Of a stretch of DNA of 64,000 nucleotides, positions 32,104-41,695 are shown one piece after another. The stretch spans positions 310,001 to 374,000 of the forward strand of contig JBALVX010000001.1 of the NCBI GenBank assembly GCA_036961295.1, given 5' to 3'. Both the position numbers and the translations under genes were made by a program. Source of the stretch: JAGPUQ01 sp036961295. GTDB taxonomy: Bacteria > Pseudomonadota > Gammaproteobacteria > Pseudomonadales > Porticoccaceae. How positions within the stretch are numbered: the stretch's first letter is position 1; each line of letters starts with the position of its first letter. The notes beneath the pieces were generated by a model. That model did not search any database. It had not been told where the DNA came from and saw nothing but the letters and a program-made list of their open reading frames with translations.

Positions 32104-33633
32104 ATGTGTGGAGTGGTGGGCATCGTCGGCAAGACCGACGTAAATTTACAGCTCTATGATGCGTTAACCATGTTACAACATCGGGGTCAGGATGCCGCCG
32201 GTATTATGACTTGTCAGGGTGGCCAGCTCAGTCAACGCAAAGACGTGGGCCTGGTGCGCGATGTATTTCGACCCCGTCACATGGAGCGCTTAAAAGGCAA
32301 CGTAGGCGTGGGCCAGGTGCGTTATCCAACGGCGGGCAGTTCTGGCCCGGCAATGGCGCAACCGTTTTATGTCAACTCCCCCTACGGTATTTGTCTGGCG
32401 CACAACGGCAACCTCACCAACGCGAGTGAGCTGCTTCAGCATTTATTTAAATCTGATTTGCGTCATGTTAATACCGATTCGGATTCGGAAATTTTATTAA
32501 ATGTGTTTGCCCACGAATTACAACTACAGGGCAAGATGGAACCTCAGCCGGCTGATGTATTTGCCGCCGTGACCAGAGTACATCGCCGTTGCCATGGGGC
32601 TTATGCGGCAGTTGGCATGATTGCCAACTACGGCTTGTTTGCGTTTCGCGATCCCTTTGGTATTCGGCCTTTGGTATTGGGTCGGCGCAACACTGCCGAG
32701 GGGACGGAATACATTGTTGCTTCCGAGACCGTCGCGCTGGATGTCTTGGGTTACGAAATAGAGCGTGACGTAGCGCCGGGCGAAGCGGTCTTTATTGATA
32801 TGGCCGGTCAGCTACACACGCATCAGTGCGCAGAATCTCCGGAATTAGCACCGTGCCTCTTTGAATACGTGTATTTTGCGCGCCCGGACTCTTTAATTGA
32901 CCGAATTTCGGTATACAAAGCGCGTTTGCGTATGGGTGAGAAACTCGCTGCTAAAATTTTGCGGGAGCACCCAAATCACGACATCGACGTGGTGATACCG
33001 GTGCCCGATACCAGTCGAATATCCGGGCAGGCGATGGCGGAAACTTTGGGTATTAAGTTTCGCGAAGGCCTGATAAAAAATCGCTATATTGGACGTACGT
33101 TTATTATGCCGGGCCAAAAACAGCGTAAAAAATCGGTGCGGCAAAAACTAAATCCGGTAAAGCTCGAGTTTCGCGGTAAGAATGTACTTCTGGTCGACGA
33201 TTCCATTGTGCGGGGCACCACCTCTAAAGAAATTGTACAGATGGCGCGCGACTCCGGCGCGGCAAAAGTCTATGTGGCCTCGGCGGCCCCACCGGTGCGT
33301 TACCCCAACGTGTACGGTATTGATATGCCCGCAGCCAACGAACTCATTGCCCACGATAGAAATGTTGAGGAAATTGCTGAAGCCATTGGTGCCGATTGGC
33401 TGATCTATCAGGATGTCGACGATTTAATTGCTAGTGCGAAGGAAGGTAATGCAAAGATTAAACGCTTTGAGTGCTCGGTATTTACCGGCGAGTATTTAAC
33501 TGACGGTGTGGACAAAGACTACCTTGAGCAACTTGAGGCCAGCCGTAGCGATAGCGCTAAGGCGGCGGGAGATCACTCGGAGGCGGGCGACGTGCTCGGC
33601 CTACACAATACCAGTGTAGGCGTGGGTTCGTGA
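32104..33633 (+). CDS. purF: amidophosphoribosyltransferase
   Basis: First committed step of purine synthesis: PRPP plus glutamine to phosphoribosylamine. The 509-residue protein exposes the N-terminal nucleophile Cys2 after Met removal (MCGVVGIVG), has the glutaminase-domain segments QHRGQDAAGI and GICLAHNGNLTN, and the PRPP loop VLLVDDSIVRGTT (about 361-373). ATG 32104 has only a weak ribosome-binding site. Its stop overlaps the metZ start (GTGA). Confidence 0.97.
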   Translation: MCGVVGIVGKTDVNLQLYDALTMLQHRGQDAAGIMTCQGGQLSQRKDVGLVRDVFRPRHMERLKGNVGVGQVRYPTAGSSGPAMAQPFYVNSPYGICLAHNGNLTNASELLQHLFKSDLRHVNTDSDSEILLNVFAHELQLQGKMEPQPADVFAAVTRVHRRCHGAYAAVGMIANYGLFAFRDPFGIRPLVLGRRNTAEGTEYIVASETVALDVLGYEIERDVAPGEAVFIDMAGQLHTHQCAESPELAPCLFEYVYFARPDSLIDRISVYKARLRMGEKLAAKILREHPNHDIDVVIPVPDTSRISGQAMAETLGIKFREGLIKNRYIGRTFIMPGQKQRKKSVRQKLNPVKLEFRGKNVLLVDDSIVRGTTSKEIVQMARDSGAAKVYVASAAPPVRYPNVYGIDMPAANELIAHDRNVEEIAEAIGADWLIYQDVDDLIASAKEGNAKIKRFECSVFTGEYLTDGVDKDYLEQLEASRSDSAKAAGDHSEAGDVLGLHNTSVGVGS

Positions 33634-34838
33634 GCGCTAACGACGATACTTCTCTGGATCGCGCATTGCGCGATGCCGGTTTGGCCACCCTGGCAGTCAG
33701 GGCGGGGCAAACCCGAAGCCCGGAAGGCGAACACAGCGAAGCGATGTTCCTCACCTCCAGTTATGTCTTTGCCAATGCGGCGGAAGCAGCAGCCCGGTTT
33801 AGCGGTGAGCAGCCCGGTAATGTCTACTCCCGTTACACCAATCCGGGCGTGCGTACCTTTGAACAGCGTATCGCCGCTTTGGAAGGCGCCGAGCAGGCGG
33901 TGGCAACATCGTCGGGGATGGCGGCGATTCTCAGCACCTGTATGGCCCTGCTTAAGACGGGCGATCATATCGTCTGTTCGCGCAGTGTGTTTGGTACCAC
34001 GACGGTATTATTTAATAAGTTTATGGCCAAGTTTGGCGTTGACGTTAGCTGGGTGGAACTCACCGACTTAAAGGCCTGGGAAGACGCTATTTGTGCGGAG
34101 ACCCGCTTGCTGTTTTTGGAGACGCCATCTAATCCTTTGTGCGAAGTCGCGGATTTGACCGCGCTGGCCGCACTGGCGAAAAAACACGGGGTGTTGCTGG
34201 TCGTAGACAACTGCTTTTGTACGCCGGTATTACAGCGGCCCCTGGAATGGGGTGCGGATATTATTATTCACTCGGCAACGAAATACCTCGATGGTCAGGG
34301 TCGGTGTTTGGGCGGGGTGGTATTGGGACGTGCCGAGTTGATGGAAGAAGTGCTGGGTTTTGTGCGCTCCGCCGGACCAACCATGAGTCCGTTTAATGCC
34401 TGGGTGTTTACCAAGGGATTAGAAACCCTCAAGCTGCGTATGCAGGCGCATTCGGCCAGTGCCATGGAATTAGCGCTGTGGTTGCAACAGCAGCCCGCGG
34501 TCGAGAAAGTGTTTTATGCGGGGCTAGCCGAGCACCCCGGCCACGACTTAGCTCGACAGCAACAGAGCGCGTTTGGCGGCGTATTATCGTTTCGGGTGAA
34601 AGGCGGGCGCGAGCAGGCCTGGCAGGTACTTGATAGCACGCGCATGCTTTCGCTTACCGCCAATTTGGGCGACGCCAAAACCACTATCATTCATCCGGCG
34701 ACCACCACACATGGACGTTTGAGTGACGAGGATAAAATGCAGGTCGGGATTACCGAAAATCTGATTCGAGTGGCGGTAGGTCTCGAAGATATTGCCGATA
34801 TTAAAGCCGACTTACAACGCGGCTTGTCAGCGCTTTGA
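33630..34838 (+). CDS. metZ: O-succinylhomoserine sulfhydrylase
   Basis: PLP enzyme that makes homocysteine directly from O-succinylhomoserine and sulfide. The 402-residue protein has the PLP lysine K218 (HSATKYLDGQG), the YSRYTNPGVRTFEQRIAALE substrate loop and ETPSNPLCEVAD. It starts at GTG 33630, overlapping the purF stop by four bases. The purF-metZ pair is as in Pseudomonas. Its own stop overlaps the following TTG start, so translation is chained through three genes. Confidence 0.93.
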   Translation: MSANDDTSLDRALRDAGLATLAVRAGQTRSPEGEHSEAMFLTSSYVFANAAEAAARFSGEQPGNVYSRYTNPGVRTFEQRIAALEGAEQAVATSSGMAAILSTCMALLKTGDHIVCSRSVFGTTTVLFNKFMAKFGVDVSWVELTDLKAWEDAICAETRLLFLETPSNPLCEVADLTALAALAKKHGVLLVVDNCFCTPVLQRPLEWGADIIIHSATKYLDGQGRCLGGVVLGRAELMEEVLGFVRSAGPTMSPFNAWVFTKGLETLKLRMQAHSASAMELALWLQQQPAVEKVFYAGLAEHPGHDLARQQQSAFGGVLSFRVKGGREQAWQVLDSTRMLSLTANLGDAKTTIIHPATTTHGRLSDEDKMQVGITENLIRVAVGLEDIADIKADLQRGLSAL

Positions 34839-35755
34839 GTGCTTCACATAAAATTATTGGCGGTGTCGTCGATACCGTAGAGAGTGTGGTGTTGGGCAAG
34901 CGTCCGCAAATACGCCTTGCCCTGGCGTGTTTATTGGCACGGGGTCACTTGCTGATAGAAGATGTTCCCGGCATGGGTAAAACCACACTGGCCCAGGCTT
35001 TGGCGCGGGTTTTGGGTTTGAGTTATAGCCGAGTGCAGTTCACCAGCGATTTGCTGCCCGCCGATATTATCGGTGTGTCGGTATTTGATCGGGAACGCAG
35101 TGCCTTTGAATTTCATCCCGGACCGATTTTCAGTCAGTTAGTGCTGGCCGATGAAATTAATCGCACCACGCCAAAAACCCAGAGCGCTTTACTCGAAGCC
35201 ATGTCCGAAGGGCAGGTTAGTGTGGATGGTGAAACTCGCCTCTTGCCGCAACCCTTTTTTGTTATCGCAACGCAAAACCCCAGTACTCAGTACGGCACTT
35301 TTCCCTTGCCCGAGTCCCAGCTCGACCGGTTTTTAATGCGCATCGATTTGGGTTATCCCGATCCCGAATCCGAACGGCGTTTACTTTCGGGCGCGAATCC
35401 GCGCACGCAATTGCCTAAGCTTGCTGCCGGTGTGAGTGCAGCGCAATTATCTGCTATTCAGACTGAGGTAGAGGACGTTCAGGTATCCGATGCTTTAGTT
35501 GGGTACGTGCAGCGATTGGTGCAGCACACCCGTGAGTTACCGGATTTGGAGTACGGGGTTTCTCCCCGCGGTGCCCTGGCCTTGTTGCAGGGGGCACGCG
35601 CCTGGGCACTAATGGACGGGCGTCAATACGTGATACCGGAGGATGTGCAAGCCGTTTTCGCACCGATTATTGGCCATCGCCTACACAGTTATGCTTCCGG
35701 GGAACCGGTGGGCGCGGTGGTACAGCAGGTGCTTAATTCCGTGGACATCCTTTAG
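34835..35755 (+). CDS. MoxR-family AAA+ ATPase
   Basis: A 306-residue chaperone-like ATPase. Walker A is GMGKTT (46-51), Walker B is LVLADEINR (102-110), then ALLEAMSEGQVSVDGE, ATQNPSTQYGTFPLPESQLDRF and the sensor-2 region SPRGALALLQGARAWA. The start is TTG 34835, overlapping the metZ stop (TTGA). MoxR proteins next to DUF58 and transglutaminase genes usually help mature envelope or metal-centre proteins. The 3' neighbour DUF58 gene starts 15 bases on. Confidence 0.9.
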   Translation: MSASHKIIGGVVDTVESVVLGKRPQIRLALACLLARGHLLIEDVPGMGKTTLAQALARVLGLSYSRVQFTSDLLPADIIGVSVFDRERSAFEFHPGPIFSQLVLADEINRTTPKTQSALLEAMSEGQVSVDGETRLLPQPFFVIATQNPSTQYGTFPLPESQLDRFLMRIDLGYPDPESERRLLSGANPRTQLPKLAAGVSAAQLSAIQTEVEDVQVSDALVGYVQRLVQHTRELPDLEYGVSPRGALALLQGARAWALMDGRQYVIPEDVQAVFAPIIGHRLHSYASGEPVGAVVQQVLNSVDIL

Positions 35756-35769
35756 TTTTCGCCGCCCCG

Positions 35770-36813
35770 GTGTATACCCTCGCGCGTCGCTATTTTAATC
35801 GTAAATACCAGGCTTGGCTGGATCGCCGTCTACCTAAAATGCGGGCCTGTCGGCTCGACAATAGTAAATTATTTATTTTCCCCTCCCGCGAAGGCCTGTT
35901 GTTTTTGGGCGTGCTGGCCTTACTGTGGCTGACGGCTACCAATTACGAAAACAATTTAATTTTTGGTTTTACGTTTTTGTTGGTGGCCTTGTTTGTGATT
36001 TCTATTTTTCACGCCTACGCCAACTTACACGGTATTGAAGTCGTCGCCATTAAGGGCTTGCCTGGCTTTGCTGGAGACACCCTGGAGTTTGAGGTGCAAC
36101 TAAAGCAGGACAAAGCCCGCCTGCGGGATAACCTGCGGTTGTGTTATCCGGGTGGTGATGTCGTAGTGGTACGCATGGTGGATACGCAAACCATGATTAT
36201 TAAGCTTCCCGTCGAGGCCCAGCGTCGCGGCTGGCTTGATCCCGGTCGCCTGTCTATTTCCAGTGTGTTTCCCCTGGGACTGGTGCGCACCTGGACGCAC
36301 TTGCGCCTCGACTATCAAGCGTTGGTCTACCCCCGGCCCAGCAAGGGCGTGGTGGCCAGCAAAGCCAGTGTCAGCCGTGGTGAGGGCGATCAAGAGGTGG
36401 TGGGTGGCAGTGAAGATTTTTTTGGCCTGGTTAAATATCAGCCCGGCGAACCGCAAAGCCACATTGCCTGGAAGCAATACGCTCGAGAGCTAGGCCTGCA
36501 CAGCAAGCGTTACAGCGACCCCGTAGAAAAGCGTGTCTGGCTCGATTGGGACGATTTCCCGGGTCTTGATACCGAAGCACGCTTGTCCCGTCTCTGCGGT
36601 ATGGCTCTAGAAGTGTCGCTTACGCAACAGCACTATGGTTTGCGTTTGCCGGGTGTCGAAATATCTCCGGCGCGGGGCGACGGTCATCGGGAAATCGTAC
36701 TGCGGGCACTGGCGCTGTTTAAGTTGGAAGACCCGAGCGTGGAAAAGTTACGAGAGGAGAATGCTCTCGGCAATGCTGGAGGCAGTACTGGAGCTAAGGG
36801 CGGGATAAGCTGA
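35770..36813 (+). CDS. DUF58 membrane protein
   Basis: A 347-residue protein starting at GTG 35770. Two hydrophobic segments (about residues 43-82, LLFLGVLALLWLTATNYE and LIFGFTFLLVALFVISIF) anchor it; the rest is the conserved DUF58 domain with YQPGEPQSHIAWKQYARELG. The family always clusters with MoxR ATPases; the molecular role is unknown. The stop codon shares one base with the next start (TGATG). Confidence 0.85.
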   Translation: MYTLARRYFNRKYQAWLDRRLPKMRACRLDNSKLFIFPSREGLLFLGVLALLWLTATNYENNLIFGFTFLLVALFVISIFHAYANLHGIEVVAIKGLPGFAGDTLEFEVQLKQDKARLRDNLRLCYPGGDVVVVRMVDTQTMIIKLPVEAQRRGWLDPGRLSISSVFPLGLVRTWTHLRLDYQALVYPRPSKGVVASKASVSRGEGDQEVVGGSEDFFGLVKYQPGEPQSHIAWKQYARELGLHSKRYSDPVEKRVWLDWDDFPGLDTEARLSRLCGMALEVSLTQQHYGLRLPGVEISPARGDGHREIVLRALALFKLEDPSVEKLREENALGNAGGSTGAKGGIS

Positions 36814-38867
36814 TGCAACCTGGCTGGCAAATTCCGCGCCCCGGCTTATTTTGGTTACTGATTGCCTTTGCCGCATTAGTCGCTTTGCACTCGAACCACT
36901 TGCCGATATGGATTCAATTGACGGCGCTGGCGGCGTTAATTTGGCGGATACAAATATTTCGCGGGGTTTGGCCTTATCCCGGTCGATTTGCAAAAACCGC
37001 TTTGGTACTGCTATGTGCGGCGGGTATCGTATTTGAATATCGCAGCTTTAACGATCTTGACCCGCTGGCGGCACTCCTGGTTTCGGGACTTACCCTCAAG
37101 TTGTTGGAGATACACCACCACCGGGATGCACTGATCCTGATTTATCTCTCTTACTTTGTCGCTATTGTGCAGTGTTTGTTTTTTCAAACTATCGGGACGG
37201 CCTTACAAGTTGCGGCGTGCATGATGTTAGTGACCGCCGCGCTGGCGGGTATCCATCAAACCCAGGCAACTCGGCATTACGGCGCGCCGGTCAAAACCGG
37301 ATTAGTGATGTTGGCGCAAGCGGTTCCGCTCATGCTGGTGATGTTTTTAGTTATGCCGCGCATCGGTTCGTTGTGGGCTGTACCGCAGGCGCAGCAAGCG
37401 ACGTTTGGAGTCAGCGATCGCATGTCGCCGGGGGATTTTACCGATCTTAGCGCTTCCGGAAAAATTGCTTTTCGTGTTGAGTTTGAGGAGGAGATACCAC
37501 GACAGCAAGACTTGTACTGGCGCGGTCTGGTGTTGTCTCAGTTTGATGGCCGTGAATGGTCGAGAGGGCTGGATTCGGGATTGGGGTTGAGCGCGCGCAA
37601 TGGTAGCGATAGTAGTGGTAGCTTGCGCTGGTCTAAGCGCCCTGGAAGTGCGGTTAACTTTTCTAAAGACAAGATCATCGAACGCCTTGCTCGTCCGTTG
37701 AGTTATACCGTTACTTTGGAAGCCACCGGTTCCCATTGGGTTTACGGTTTATCCACCCCGGTGCCAGAGACTCCCGGGATTGCGCTAACTCGCGATTTCA
37801 CCTTGTTGAGTACCAGGCCAACGTTATCAAAAACTCACTACGACATCACTTCCTGGCTCGACTATCGCTTGCAGAGCAACACCTTAATGCCCGCGCAGCG
37901 CAAACAGGAAACTCGTCTGCCACCCCAATCTAATCCGCAAACTCAAACCATTGCCCGGCAATGGGCGCAGGAAACACCACAACCGACAGCCCTGATTGAA
38001 CGCGTGTTGGGGCTGTTCAATAAAGACTATATCTACAGCCTGCAAGCGCCCGCCTTAGGTGAACATACGGTGGACGATTTTTTATGGCAAACCCGCACAG
38101 GGTTTTGCGAACACTTCGCCAGTAGCTTTGTGGTGTTTATGCGCGCCGCAGGTATTCCTGCGCGAGTAGTGGTTGGCTATCAGGGCGGCGAGCGCAACCT
38201 CACGGAAAACTATTTAATCGTGCGTCAATATGACGCCCACGCCTGGGCGGAGGTGTGGTTGCAAGGTCAGGGTTGGGTGCGGGTAGACCCCACTGCAGCC
38301 GTCGCACCAGAGCGTATTCAAATAACGGTGGCTGATTTGTTAGCCAATGAAAAAGGTTTTCTCGCCGATTCGCCATTTTCGGCGCTGCGCTTGAATCACA
38401 TCAATTGGGTGAAAAAATTACGCCTACGTATTGATGCCGTGGACTATGCCTGGGCTAAATGGGTGCTGGGCTACGACAGTGTTCAGGATAGTCTGTTGGC
38501 GGGGATACTGGGTGAGGTGAATCCACAGCGCGTCGGGTTTTTGTTGTTGATTGCCGGATCAATAGCAATGCTTCCGCTGGCTTTGTGGTTTATGTTGACC
38601 GCGCGGGGCAAGCCTCGCAGTGAGCTGGATCGATTGTTACTGTTGTTTTTCGAGCGCCTAAAACGGGCGGGTGTGGATCGCCGCCCGGGGGAAGGTTTGC
38701 GTAGTGTAGCGGGCAGAGCTTGTACTCGGCTCCCTGCACTTGCGCCGGAAACCAGAACTATTGTCCAGCAATTTGAGTTATATAAATACGGTGGCTTGCA
38801 GAATGATCTGGCGGATTTACGTCGGAAAGTACGAGCTTACCGACCTCCGCGTAATCGTTCTTTTTAA
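36813..38867 (+). CDS. TgpA-like membrane transglutaminase-domain protein
   Basis: A 684-residue inner-membrane protein: about six N-terminal transmembrane helices, a periplasmic transglutaminase-like domain with the complete triad C432 (TRTGFCEHFASSF), H476 (DAHAWAEVW) and D492 (RVDPTAAV), then a further helix and a cytoplasmic tail. It resembles TgpA of Pseudomonas aeruginosa, an essential periplasmic transglutaminase of unclear substrate. With MoxR and DUF58 it forms a three-gene envelope module, here attached to purF-metZ by overlapping starts. The VWA-domain genes often found with such modules are missing. Confidence 0.88.
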   Translation: MQPGWQIPRPGLFWLLIAFAALVALHSNHLPIWIQLTALAALIWRIQIFRGVWPYPGRFAKTALVLLCAAGIVFEYRSFNDLDPLAALLVSGLTLKLLEIHHHRDALILIYLSYFVAIVQCLFFQTIGTALQVAACMMLVTAALAGIHQTQATRHYGAPVKTGLVMLAQAVPLMLVMFLVMPRIGSLWAVPQAQQATFGVSDRMSPGDFTDLSASGKIAFRVEFEEEIPRQQDLYWRGLVLSQFDGREWSRGLDSGLGLSARNGSDSSGSLRWSKRPGSAVNFSKDKIIERLARPLSYTVTLEATGSHWVYGLSTPVPETPGIALTRDFTLLSTRPTLSKTHYDITSWLDYRLQSNTLMPAQRKQETRLPPQSNPQTQTIARQWAQETPQPTALIERVLGLFNKDYIYSLQAPALGEHTVDDFLWQTRTGFCEHFASSFVVFMRAAGIPARVVVGYQGGERNLTENYLIVRQYDAHAWAEVWLQGQGWVRVDPTAAVAPERIQITVADLLANEKGFLADSPFSALRLNHINWVKKLRLRIDAVDYAWAKWVLGYDSVQDSLLAGILGEVNPQRVGFLLLIAGSIAMLPLALWFMLTARGKPRSELDRLLLLFFERLKRAGVDRRPGEGLRSVAGRACTRLPALAPETRTIVQQFELYKYGGLQNDLADLRRKVRAYRPPRNRSF

Positions 38868-39479
38868 CCATTTTTACTACCGACGGCAGCTTTGTTTTGC
38901 GGTTAATCGCTTAGCGGAGGAGAAAGTTCAGGTGGGCCTTATTAGGTGCCTCTGGTTCCTCTCGTTGCGATCAGTGAGCGCTGTTTTCCAATACCACTAT
39001 AACGTGCCCCCGGGATTCTCGCCATCGCTTCTTGCGTTAGCTCTACCGGTTGACCGGGGTTATGGCGAGTTCACAAAATCGGGGTCGGATATTGAATATC
39101 ACGCATCACTTCGGGGTTTACCTGGCGCTGATACCATTTCTCATCGAGAGCCCACCGAGTAGGCTTATCGTAATCTTGCTCATTATCGGCGCCATTCCGG
39201 CTTGAGAATAAACCTCGTAACGCACATCGACCAGCTTATCGTTAATAGTTTTTTCCGGTTCGGCCATTTCTATTGAGGCATTAAAATACCGGTGTTCAGT
39301 ACGAGCTTGATAACTCGATCCGGATACTTGATTGTGGTCCAGGAGGCAAGCATCGTGCCCAGGAATTCACCAAAAAGGTAAGGTTTTTCAGATTAATCCA
39401 AATATTTTTCATGTGAACTCCTGGTTTTAGATTCTTTAAAAAATATTCCAATCGAAGTTAAACGGCTACACTTCTTTAA
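38868..39479. other. 612-base interval holding a decayed hydrolase gene
   Basis: No intact gene. Most of it (38921-39395) is a ruined copy of the alpha/beta-hydrolase gene seen whole at 62573-63442. On the minus strand an AGGAG site and ATG at about 39412 open a 38-codon frame that soon runs into the ruined region. The rest is AT-rich spacer before the regulator gene. Confidence 0.7.
38921..39395 (-). pseudogene. decayed alpha/beta-hydrolase gene, paralogue of 62573-63442
   Basis: The minus strand aligns over its whole length with the C-terminal two thirds of the intact hydrolase gene. Readable pieces are GTMLASWTTIKYPDRVIKLV (intact: GAMVASWTAIKHPQRVIKLV), NTGILMP, MAEPEKTINDKLVDVRY, NPEVMRDIQYPTPIL and TRHNPGQPVEL. 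The copy has lost about 100 bases between NTGILMP and MAEPEK, contains frameshifts and several stops, and lacks the N-terminal third with the HGTGG oxyanion loop. It stands between the TgpA gene and the sigma-54 activator, suggesting the hydrolase once belonged to the neighbouring catabolic region. Confidence 0.9.
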
Positions 39480-41423
39480 TTACTGGTTTGGTTTTTTTTC
39501 GTGTTTTAGTCGGCGCCATAAAGTAGTTCGGCTAATGCCGAGCGCTTTCGCCGCGAGGCTTTGGTTACCATTATACTTACGGATTATTTCAGATAATTTT
39601 CCGTCGTTGATAATTTTATTAGTTGGCCGTGGTGTTGTAGGATGCTGTTGTACGTTACCGATGTTTGATTGGTCTCGAACCTCTGGAATAATACTCCATA
39701 TAGATTCTTTGGCGCTAGGTTTAGTAATGTCGATGTCTCGATAAAAAACGGCGAGACGTTCAGTAAAGTTTTCCATTTCACGAATATTTCCTGGCCAAGC
39801 ATAGTTAGTCAAGCTCGGTAATATTAATTGAATTAGGGGTTCAGCGTCTTTGTCGCACTGGTTTTTACGCAGTGCGGTAAGTGTTAGATGTTGCAGCAGG
39901 GGAAGAATATCCTCGGGCCTCTCTTTTAAGGGAGGAAGGTGTAAATGCAGGATGTTGAGTCGGTAATAGAGGTCGTCGCGAAACAACTTTTCGGCCACCA
40001 TGTGCTTAAGGTTTTTATTAGTTGCGGTAACTACTCGAATATCGACGGGAACGGGTTGATTGCCTCCAATACGCACCACTTCTTTTTCCTGGAGAACTCT
40101 GAGTAGGCGAGTTTGCAGGGAAATTGGCATGTCGCCAATTTCGTCGAGGAAAATAGTGCCGGTATGAGCCGCTTCAAAAAATCCCTCCTTGCCGCCGCGA
40201 CGTGCACCGGTAAAAGAGCCTTCTTCGTGACCGAATAATTCGTTTTCCAGGATAGATTCAGAGATCGCAGCACAGTTAACGGCAACGAATGGGCCAGAGC
40301 TACGGTCGCTAGCATTGTGAATACCCTGCGCGAATAATTCTTTACCCGTGCCACTTTCGCCGGTAATGATTATCGTTGAATTCGTTCGAGAGTATTGTGC
40401 TGCCAGGATTTTAGCCTGGCTGATGCTGCCGGAATGGGCAATGATTTCTTCCAGACGATATTTGGCGGATAAATTCGATGCTCGATTTTTCGCGCGTATA
40501 TTACGATCGGCATATTCAATTGCTGTAGCGGGCTGAAAAGTCATAACAGCCCCGGAAATTAGGCCATTATTTTTTATCGGGATACGGTTAACAACAATGG
40601 TCTGTTTGCCGATTTGTTCTATGGATTGTAAGTCCATACGGCCTTCTTCAAGGATTTTAGTTAAGCTCATAGCCGAGTTTATCTCAGGTAGTTTTTTCCC
40701 TAATGCCTGATTTTCAGAGATACCTAATAGAACTTCCATCGCCGGGTTTATAGATTGTATTTTTTGGTCGAGATCGACCGAAATAACACCTTCATTTAAA
40801 TGGCGAAGTATAGTGCTGAGCCGTTCACTGCGCTCTGCTTCGATTTTTTGGATAGAACTAATTTCGATGGCATTTTCGATCGCCTGGCGAATGGAGTTGG
40901 GTGAGTAAATTAGAATACCGGACAGCTTATTTTTTTCTGCGTACTCGATTACCAGGCTCGCACCGATAATAACCTTGTATCCCAATGCTGCGAGATCGTG
41001 GACCTGGTCCCGTACGTCATCGACCGTAGCGTAAGTACGTTGCTCGATGTCGACGGCAAGTAATTCATTGACGTCGTTGAGTTCATTGTTTTTTTGCTGA
41101 TAAGTGACGAAGGCAATACGGTCGGATATTTTTTGCGCCCGTTTTATCGCTCGAATAAGATCTATGCCACTGATCTTGATTTGTGCAACAGGCCGAGAAA
41201 CGGTATCGCGTAAAAATGCCCCGTTCGCCCCCCCGCTGAGAAAAATATCGGCTTCTCCCTGCTGATCAATAATGCGTGCGGTCGCAACGGCATCGTCGAA
41301 TAAATCGTCGATAATCCTTATATTGGCCAGGTGTCTGTACTCTGGAGTCAAGCTGTGAATTAATCGGCTAAGATCCTTATAGCCGACTGCGACAATAGAT
41401 GGCAAGGTGCTTGGTGTGGACAT
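39480..41423 (-). CDS. sigma-54-dependent transcriptional activator with PrpR-type sensor domain
   Basis: A 647-residue enhancer-binding protein. Residues 10-190 look like the PrpR N-terminal propionate-catabolism sensor domain, about 200-310 like a PAS domain (LRHLNEGVISVDLDQKIQSI), 325-570 the AAA+ domain with Walker A GESGTGKE (355-362), GSFTGA (402-407, a variant of the sigma-54 contact loop GAFTGA) and Walker B LDEIGD (426-431), and the end is a Fis-type helix (NGNQSLAAKALGISRTTLW). ATG 41423 gives the natural start; the frame continues 63 codons upstream through the palindrome at 41522-41560. It is divergent from the cluster it presumably activates. The ligand is unknown. Confidence 0.92.
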   Translation of the reverse strand: MSTPSTLPSIVAVGYKDLSRLIHSLTPEYRHLANIRIIDDLFDDAVATARIIDQQGEADIFLSGGANGAFLRDTVSRPVAQIKISGIDLIRAIKRAQKISDRIAFVTYQQKNNELNDVNELLAVDIEQRTYATVDDVRDQVHDLAALGYKVIIGASLVIEYAEKNKLSGILIYSPNSIRQAIENAIEISSIQKIEAERSERLSTILRHLNEGVISVDLDQKIQSINPAMEVLLGISENQALGKKLPEINSAMSLTKILEEGRMDLQSIEQIGKQTIVVNRIPIKNNGLISGAVMTFQPATAIEYADRNIRAKNRASNLSAKYRLEEIIAHSGSISQAKILAAQYSRTNSTIIITGESGTGKELFAQGIHNASDRSSGPFVAVNCAAISESILENELFGHEEGSFTGARRGGKEGFFEAAHTGTIFLDEIGDMPISLQTRLLRVLQEKEVVRIGGNQPVPVDIRVVTATNKNLKHMVAEKLFRDDLYYRLNILHLHLPPLKERPEDILPLLQHLTLTALRKNQCDKDAEPLIQLILPSLTNYAWPGNIREMENFTERLAVFYRDIDITKPSAKESIWSIIPEVRDQSNIGNVQQHPTTPRPTNKIINDGKLSEIIRKYNGNQSLAAKALGISRTTLWRRLKHEKKPNQ

Positions 41424-41521
41424 AGTGTGGTCTCTACTGTGCCTTGGGCTTCTCGATAGGCGGGTGGGCTTATATGAATAATATCGAGTTTTTCTTAGTG
41501 TTGCATTTTTTTGAGTGTTTT

Positions 41522-41560
41522 GAAACGCTATTGAAACATTTATTGTTTCAATAGCGTTTC
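41522..41560. promoter_or_regulatory. perfect 17-bp inverted repeat, likely activator-binding site (UAS)
   Basis: GAAACGCTATTGAAACA, spacer TTTAT, TGTTTCAATAGCGTTTC form a perfect 17-bp palindrome; a third half-site AGCGTTTC follows at 41564-41571. Its centre is about 140 bases upstream of the sigma-54 promoter at 41681, a normal distance for an enhancer-binding protein, and about 100 bases upstream of the activator gene, so it may also mediate autoregulation. Confidence 0.75.
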
Positions 41561-41680
41561 GTGAGCGTTTCATCCGAGTTTCGAGCAGGCCCTGATGAGC
41601 TTCGACTGGCATATGAAAGAATAATAAAAAACGTTGTTAATCAGTAGGTTAATAAACTTTTTTATCTCTTTGGTAATTTT

Positions 41681-41695
41681 TGGCACCCGTTTTGC
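41681..41695 (+). promoter_or_regulatory. sigma-54 (-24/-12) promoter of the catabolic cluster
   Basis: TGGCACCCGTTTTGC has the invariant GG (41682-41683) and GC (41694-41695) exactly ten bases apart and TGGCAC matching the consensus. Transcription would start near 41707, leaving a leader of about 130 bases before the first gene. A sigma-54 activator gene is divergent and a palindromic site lies upstream. Confidence 0.8.

Noticed and set aside
38740..39162. Plus-strand open frame of 140 codons overlapping the transglutaminase gene end
   Set aside because: It is antisense to the decayed hydrolase and carries no recognisable protein features; similarity is all on the minus strand.
41424..41612. 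63-codon N-terminal extension of the sigma-54 activator
   Set aside because: Would place the perfect palindrome inside coding sequence; the PrpR-type domain starts at ATG 41423.
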